Assembly: GCF_910592395.1 (NCBI RefSeq)
Contig: NC_088324.1
Location: 5,606,953 to 5,670,952 of the forward strand
Direction of reading: 5' to 3'
DNA: 64,000 nucleotides
DNA from: Lineus longissimus
Lineage: Eukaryota > Nemertea > Pilidiophora > Heteronemertea > Lineidae
This document shows positions 59,101-64,000 of this stretch, one piece after another. A program made the translations under genes and the position numbers. The stretch's first letter is position 1. Every line of letters starts with the position of its first letter. Under the pieces are notes generated by a model. That model was not told where the DNA came from and ran no database searches. It saw nothing but the letters and a program-made list of their open reading frames with translations.

Positions 59101-61447
59101 TATGCCTGTTTCGCCTATTCCTGTTTCGCCTATTCCTGTTTTGCCTACAAAATTCCTGTTTCGCCTATTCCTGATTCGCCTATTCCTGTTCCGCCTATTC
59201 CTGTTCCGCCTATTCCTTTTTCGCCTATTTCCTGTTTGGCCTATTTCCTGTTTGGCCTATTTCCTGTTTCGCCTATTCCTGTTTCGCCTACTTTCCAGTA
59301 CCCCTACAATAAATCGACTCTCCCACGGGGAACCTTAGGGATGCATGTCCATTTTATGGGGAAAATGTGAGGGGACAATTGGATGATGTTAACGATGTGA
59401 TGACAATTTGACTAATCAAATGCCATCAACTTTGTTAACAAACCATGCCATGACCTTTTGAAAGAGTCACCTTGAAAGCGGGGACAGTCGGGACTTATTT
59501 GACCATAGGACCATAGGACCATACTGACACACAGTAAAAACTAATAGATTAAGTAGAGTAAAGCAGTCGTTTATTTTATGAAAACTGAATTCATGAGTTT
59601 TTGATAAAAATACATAATATTTGTACATTCTCATAGTTATTTGATCAAAATCAGCTGTAAAACCCATGTCATAATATACATGTAGGTACAGCACATATAA
59701 AGTCAAACAAGGTGGAAAATACATATCATGATATTATGTCAGACAAGGTAACTGATGGCATCAATGTAACTCATTATGTCCCTCACTCCATTGACGTATT
59801 GTTCTTTGAGGCGTAACATGCGTTCGTCAATGCGTACATATGTGGCTCTCCTCGGGTTGGGTCGGTCAGTAAGGGACGGTTCATATTCCTACGTCTGTGG
59901 GGAGGTTAGCAATACATTTGAATAGGCGAAACAGGAATAGGCTAAACAGGAATTAGGCGAAACAGGAATAGGCTAAACAGGAATTAGGCGAAACAGGAAT
60001 AGGCGAAACAGGAATTAGGCGAAACAGGAATTAGGCGAAACAGGAATAGGCGAAACAGGAATAGGCGGAACAGGAATAGGCGAAACAGGAATACACCGTC
60101 TGGCGAGAAGGCTGTATAACCCTATATCTGACTAGCTGGCGGCTATACCAACTATATGCCGGGTGTGTGGCATACCAATTTTTGTTGCTGTTTTTTCGCT
60201 TGGCGGGTAAAACCATGAACAAAAAACATGATTCAGTCAAGGCGAGAATAAACGTTGAAAACTGCATGTGCTAAGTTCACTTGACAGGCTAATTGAGTAT
60301 ATTTTAGGAAGATGTTTTTGGTTAATCGTGAAACTTGAGATTGGGCTCGTTTGTCTTTCGTATCGACATTAGAAAGATGTTAATGCGCCCCGCAAGAAGG
60401 CGATTTAGGTCGCCGCTACCTTTGATCACAATCGCATGGGACATCATTCGTTTGCTGTGGTGAACGCATTTGTCTGCGACAAAAATAGAGATCGCACCGA
60501 CCTGCATGTAATTTCTAGCCCAGGGATCTTATTTTTTTGCCGCAGATGAGAGATTTTGTCGTGCACAGCAGCGATTTTTATAGCAGGTCGCAGTGATTTG
60601 AATCGCTCGTTTGTGCGGCGTTTAACCATCAAAATGTCATGTGACTATATGACTGAGCAGTCTGTCCAGAAAACAATGAGGCATGCAGGAGAGTTTGTCA
60701 ATCGGGATTTCGTACTTATGGGGGGGGGGGGGGGGGGGTAAAGAGGTCCCGACAAAGAAATGCTCTCATTTTACCTGGAGTATCTTGTGGTTCTAAATAC
60801 ACTGTAATGCATAATTTCAGCAGGTTTTCAAGAATGAAATCGCCTCTCAGCGATACATGAAAACGAGTCACAGCCTTTGCATGTATGTGGAGGCATGAAC
60901 ATCAATTTTGTACTTCCTTCACGACATTTCTTATTATTTTTCGATGTCCGAGAGGCAGTGGTAGGAGCGGGTGGTCCGCGCCACAAGGTCGAAATAGGAC
61001 CATGAAACCCCATGTGATTGCCATTTTCTTTAAGTGTAGGCCAAAAGAATACTAATTTGCTTGGTTGTCTTGAGTTGACCGTTTGCCTTATTTTTCACCC
61101 CCCCCCCCCCCCGTCTCTACGCTTAGGCGACAGATATGTATGAATCTATAAAAAACCTTGCATCTTTGGGAAACAAATCGCCGGTGGGCGACAGAAATAG
61201 TCATTATGCCCTAAAAACAATGTTTTGTAAATTTGTGCTTCTACCTTGTTCCCTTGCTTCATCGTAATCCTCTTTACACACAAGTTTATTATCAACCATG
61301 AGATAAAACTCGTCCCCAGTATCGAGACTCTGACCGCACAGCCTGCAGACGAAGCACTCTGTGTGATAAACGTTTTCTTGCGCCCGCCGGACTACTTCTG
61401 TGGGGGCTATTCCATTTCCACAACTAGCACATTTTGTTCCGAAAAGT
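53101..61447 (-). CDS. Lhx3: LIM-homeobox protein, Lhx3/Lhx4 (Lim3) type, partial at 5' end
   Basis: Four minus-strand exons with agreeing phases: 61447-61245 (LIM2), 56258-56098 (homeodomain helices 1-2), 54716-54551 (helix 3 onward), 53501-53101 (C-terminus, TGA). LIM2 has the zinc pattern C-x2-C, H-x2-C, C-x2-C and ends [18 protein letters not shown]. The homeodomain reads [16 protein letters not shown], then [30 protein letters not shown] and the C-terminal STGSS then [12 protein letters not shown] are specific to the Lhx3/4 group. The homeodomain intron after MRVVQ sits before VWFQ. Products are nuclear transcription factors specifying motor neurons and pituitary-type cells in animals. 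The LIM1 exon and start lie beyond 64000. After DAGR the usual WGQYFR box is changed (HGWGSLYEG). Confidence 0.9.
55290..55346. repeat. Short 26-bp tandem repeat
   Basis: AAAAATGTGGTGTTAACTAT followed by AACACC occurs twice in tandem; each unit is itself a small inverted repeat (GGTGTTAACTATAACACC). In an Lhx3 intron. Confidence 0.65.
55427..55860 (+). mobile_element. MITE family A, long copy 2, in the Lhx3 homeobox intron
   Basis: Begins TTAAAGGACCACTGG and follows the 19749 copy for 430 bp (CCAGCTGTCGACTGC, GATCTACCCTGTGAC, AACGCGTTTTTCTACTATCT), then stops at half of the terminal hairpin. Confidence 0.65.
56340..57430. repeat. Three related intronic blocks in Lhx3
   Basis: Blocks at about 56345-56470, 56590-56700 and 57340-57430 share TGTACACGCC, a GGTCACC-CAGGTCACCACAATC core and TTAGGCGTG-type ends. 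The last is fused to repeat C (56925-57335). Possibly remnants of one tandem or mobile repeat. Confidence 0.45.
56925..57335 (-). repeat. Interspersed repeat family C, copy 2
   Basis: Inverse match to 2205-2645 in the large Lhx3 intron. Confidence 0.65.
57431..59088. other. Lhx3 intron DNA, no exon seen
   Basis: No LIM or homeobox coding sequence. A GTAAA microsatellite is at 58976-58992. Open frames on both strands lack motifs. Confidence 0.5.
59097..60097. mobile_element. TU-like foldback transposon 2 with 15-bp tandem-repeat arms
   Basis: The left outer arm is an array of about twelve units of the type CCTATTCCTGTTTCG (59104-59291); the right arm has the inverse array (59931-60092). Ends GGTTTATGCCTGTTTCGCC and, inverted, GGTGTATTCCTGTTTCGCC match at 17 of 19. 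Exact 8-bp target duplications GTCTGGCG flank it (59089-59096 and 60098-60105). The 640-bp middle is AT-rich and has no transposase; an 85-codon minus frame there (59467-59724) is unrecognised. Same architecture as 3391-4211 with a different 15-bp unit. Confidence 0.85.
60106..61244. other. Lhx3 intron DNA, no exon seen
   Basis: Contains a G run at 60720-60738 and a C run at 61098-61112. Words such as GATTTTTATAGCAGGTCG and GATCGCACCGACCTGCATG suggest an old inverted repeat around 60480-60600. No gene. Confidence 0.45.
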
Positions 61448-64000
61448 CTGGAAAGGAAAAAAATCGTTTAGAGTAGAAAAACCAAAAAGCGAAAAAAAGA
61501 GTTAGTCAATGAACTGTTTTGCCGTTTTTTCTTGAATTTTTAATTGGAGATGGATTTTCCGCAGCGCAATAACTTTATGGACCTACCGATCATCTTTTCC
61601 CTTCGCTGACTACCTCAAGTGACATGCAGAAATGAAGCAATGTTTAAGACCACGCTGTCGGTATGCGAGGGAGATCTAACGAGCAATCTGAGTCGCATCC
61701 GACCTGCAACAGAGCCATAAAGACATCGATGGCATTGACCAACGGCCGCATTCCAACCCGAATCTTCGCCTCGTTTTCATAGGTCCGTCGCAGGCCACAG
61801 TGACTAAAATTGCTGTATAGCTGGGGCGAGCACTGGTTCTATTACGGCGCATATTGGTAACCTTGAAATTATTAGCTGGACCAAGAGGGCCTGCCTGTCG
61901 CCCCCCCCCCTTAACATTTATTGACTTTACGTTGTTTCCCAGCCGTTTTTTACTGAACTTAATGTATGTGAACGAATATAAAACAGCCGAGATGTGAAGT
62001 CTAGCTCACTCAACACCTACTTTATACGATGTCTCGCACACTACGCCATATTCAATGCGGTTTTTAGCAAATTGTCATGAGAAATTTTAATCATACGTTA
62101 TGGCAAGAATGTGATTGTCGAAGTTTCAGTTTCAGCAGAGTCCTTAAGGGTAAAATATGATCTAGCTAAACTCTGAAAATATTTGTATTGGCTGAAAAAT
62201 CCTACACAAGCTTTCCAATCGCTAAAAAGCAATCTATTTTCAAAGAATGTAATTATTGTTCATCAAGAGAAACAAATCTGAGTTGTCCCAGAATTGAATA
62301 TGTCGGACTCGAATTCGTGGTAGCCAGCCCGTTATCCACTCGTCTCGAGTGAAAATACATCATGGAATGAGCGGGGCAATCATCGATGTGTGTTTAAGTT
62401 GGTGGCATGCTAGGGCGGGGGTCCCAGCAAGCTATAACCTCAACTTAATTGCTATAACAACGCTGAAGTCCGTAAGATTGTATGTACGCGACTAAGTCAG
62501 TCAAATTTGCCTTTAGTTTTTGCTCACAAATCATCCTAGTAAAGTGGCAATCAATTGTTGTCTGGAAATTATTCAAATGAGAAATAAAACAAAGGTGTTG
62601 TTGACCCCCAAAAAGCTGGTTGTAGAGTCCCTTTATGCTCCTGTCGAACTCAGACTGGCTGATTGCGGTGTTAGTGTAATGGCACTTAGAGTTGTTTGTG
62701 TCGTGGGCGCATTGAAGGGAGGTGTGTTTCAATAAGAGATCACCCTTTGAAATGCACTGTTTTAATAGACAGGAAGATTGAAAGAAATGTTCAGTGTTCT
62801 TCTGTCGCTTTGAGATGAAACGCAATCTCTGCAAATTCTTCGAACATGTATACAGTGCAGGACCACCGGTGAAACGAAATAAGGGCCCAAAATCTACCCA
62901 GAGATTGCGAGGTATTTTTTATTGAGTGGATTTTGCTTGTATTCTAAATTAATCGATGGCTCAATATACATATATTTTTGTATACATGTACAAAAAAAAT
63001 GTATTATACACTGGTAGTTTTGAGATGAACTGATTGTATTATTGCGGAGTTTTTCGTAATGGTATAAACTTGTCTAGGTTGTCCTATTTGTCTCATTACT
63101 TTCTACTGTTTTTCTTCTGAGCTTGACCTACGAAATATGAGAATAATAAGATGCTAGATCGTGTTTGTATCGCCGATTAAAAGTAAACAATGGATGTGAA
63201 TCATGTAGAAAGTCAAAATACCGGCAAACGTGCGCCACTTGCGTTTTCTTGCCATTGTTTTATTGCAATGAATGCTGTGCGTCTCACGTTCAAATTTTGG
63301 CCGAGTCATTCTGAATTTTAGCTTTTCGTCGATGAAATCTCAGTTACGCCGTACTAGCGGCGCAATTAATTAATAACCGATCATAGATTAACGTCAAGAA
63401 CAGTGAGTCTACATGTAATGCTGGGAATTTGGCCGCTGAGTCTTAGTCTTTTGCCAAGTAAAAATCATTGATGCTTTATCCTGTTTTTACACACAATATC
63501 TTCGCGCAATTCTAGGTTTTGCGAAAATCTAAATGAAAAGAACGATAAAAAATACGATTTTTATTTCGAGGGATTATGAAATTCCTTTTAGTTTTTCACA
63601 TCAAAAAGTATCTTTATGCGATTTTTCTTCGTGAATCGCGGTTATTCGCGAAACCTGACATATATTGAACGTCCTCGAAGATTTAGTGGTTTACAGATTT
63701 ATCATTCCTCTTTCACGGGGTGTGTCACATCTCGTACATTTTTTTTCATGTGAAATATCATGACAAAATATTTAAAAGTTCTATAAAAAGGAAACACCAT
63801 AGAGATATAATTTGGAGCAAGGCAAGACACAATTGCAAAGGTTGGTGAGTTTCACTGTTTATAATGTTTACAGTATATGCACGTTTGGCATTTGCAGTTA
63901 ATGCGCATATTGCTCCTATTCTTGTGATATCAGTCTCTGGGTCCCATAAAAATCATCGGCTTTTTCCAACTTACATTTTTGAAGCGACAATCTTATGATA
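61448..64000. other. Lhx3 upstream intron; no further exon recognised
   Basis: The LIM2 exon starts in phase 2, so a LIM1 exon must precede it, but I find no C-x2-C...H-x2-C pattern on the minus strand here. A 129-codon minus frame at 62445-62834 has no LIM spacing. The intron is AT-rich. Confidence 0.5.

Noticed and set aside
59035-59370. Proline/phenylalanine repeat frames across the 15-bp array
   Set aside because: Open in two frames only because the unit length is a multiple of three; same on the inverse array at 60031.
62445-62834. LIM1 exon of Lhx3
   Set aside because: The frame contains cysteines and histidines but not the C-x2-C/H-x2-C spacing of a LIM domain.

Overview
This is a window of animal nuclear DNA. 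Genes are split by GT-AG introns, coding density is low, and repeats are abundant and varied. The gene content (a LIM-homeobox gene with a conserved Lhx3/Lim3 tail, rhodopsin-class peptide GPCRs, a GT31 glycosyltransferase, LamG-like jellyroll proteins, a THAP gene) and the repeats (BEL/Pao, Helitron, TU-like foldback elements, MITEs) fit a marine invertebrate. I cannot name the phylum. TU-type foldback elements were first described in sea urchin, which is only a hint.

Layout. 1-2.1 kb: 3' end of a LamG-like gene, duplicated at 44.4-46.8 kb; a diverged third copy lies at 40.7-41.2 kb. 2.2-6.1 kb: repeats (interspersed element, TU-like foldback, 58-bp minisatellite, retroelement ORF1-like remnant). 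7.3-16.8 kb: a gene encoding a dCMP-deaminase-fold protein whose four active-site positions are all replaced; a 55-bp minisatellite and a G-rich array sit in its introns. 16.9-17.7 kb: a palindrome joined to a LINE-like 3' end. 18.7-26.5 kb: GPCR cluster, comprising a TM6-TM7 fragment, an intronless receptor and a three-exon receptor without the usual TM3/ECL2 cysteines. 26.5-30.9 kb: AT-rich island of broken reading frames peppered with mini-hairpins, possibly a derelict Polinton-type element, around a THAP-domain exon. 32.6-40.4 kb: a transposon island (BEL/Pao pol, Helitron end) bounded by a nearly identical 193-bp inverted repeat. 47.0-48.3 kb: GT31 gene with a broken N-terminus. 53.1-61.4 kb: Lhx3/4-type gene on the minus strand, with introns full of repeats including a second TU-like element; its 5' exons lie beyond 64 kb.

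The genes do not form a pathway. The main stories are local: tandem and segmental duplication (LamG, GPCR), loss of a deaminase active site while reading frame and splice phases stay intact, and a diverse set of foldback, MITE and hairpin elements. All exon models come from reading splice signals and phases by eye, with no transcript or database support.
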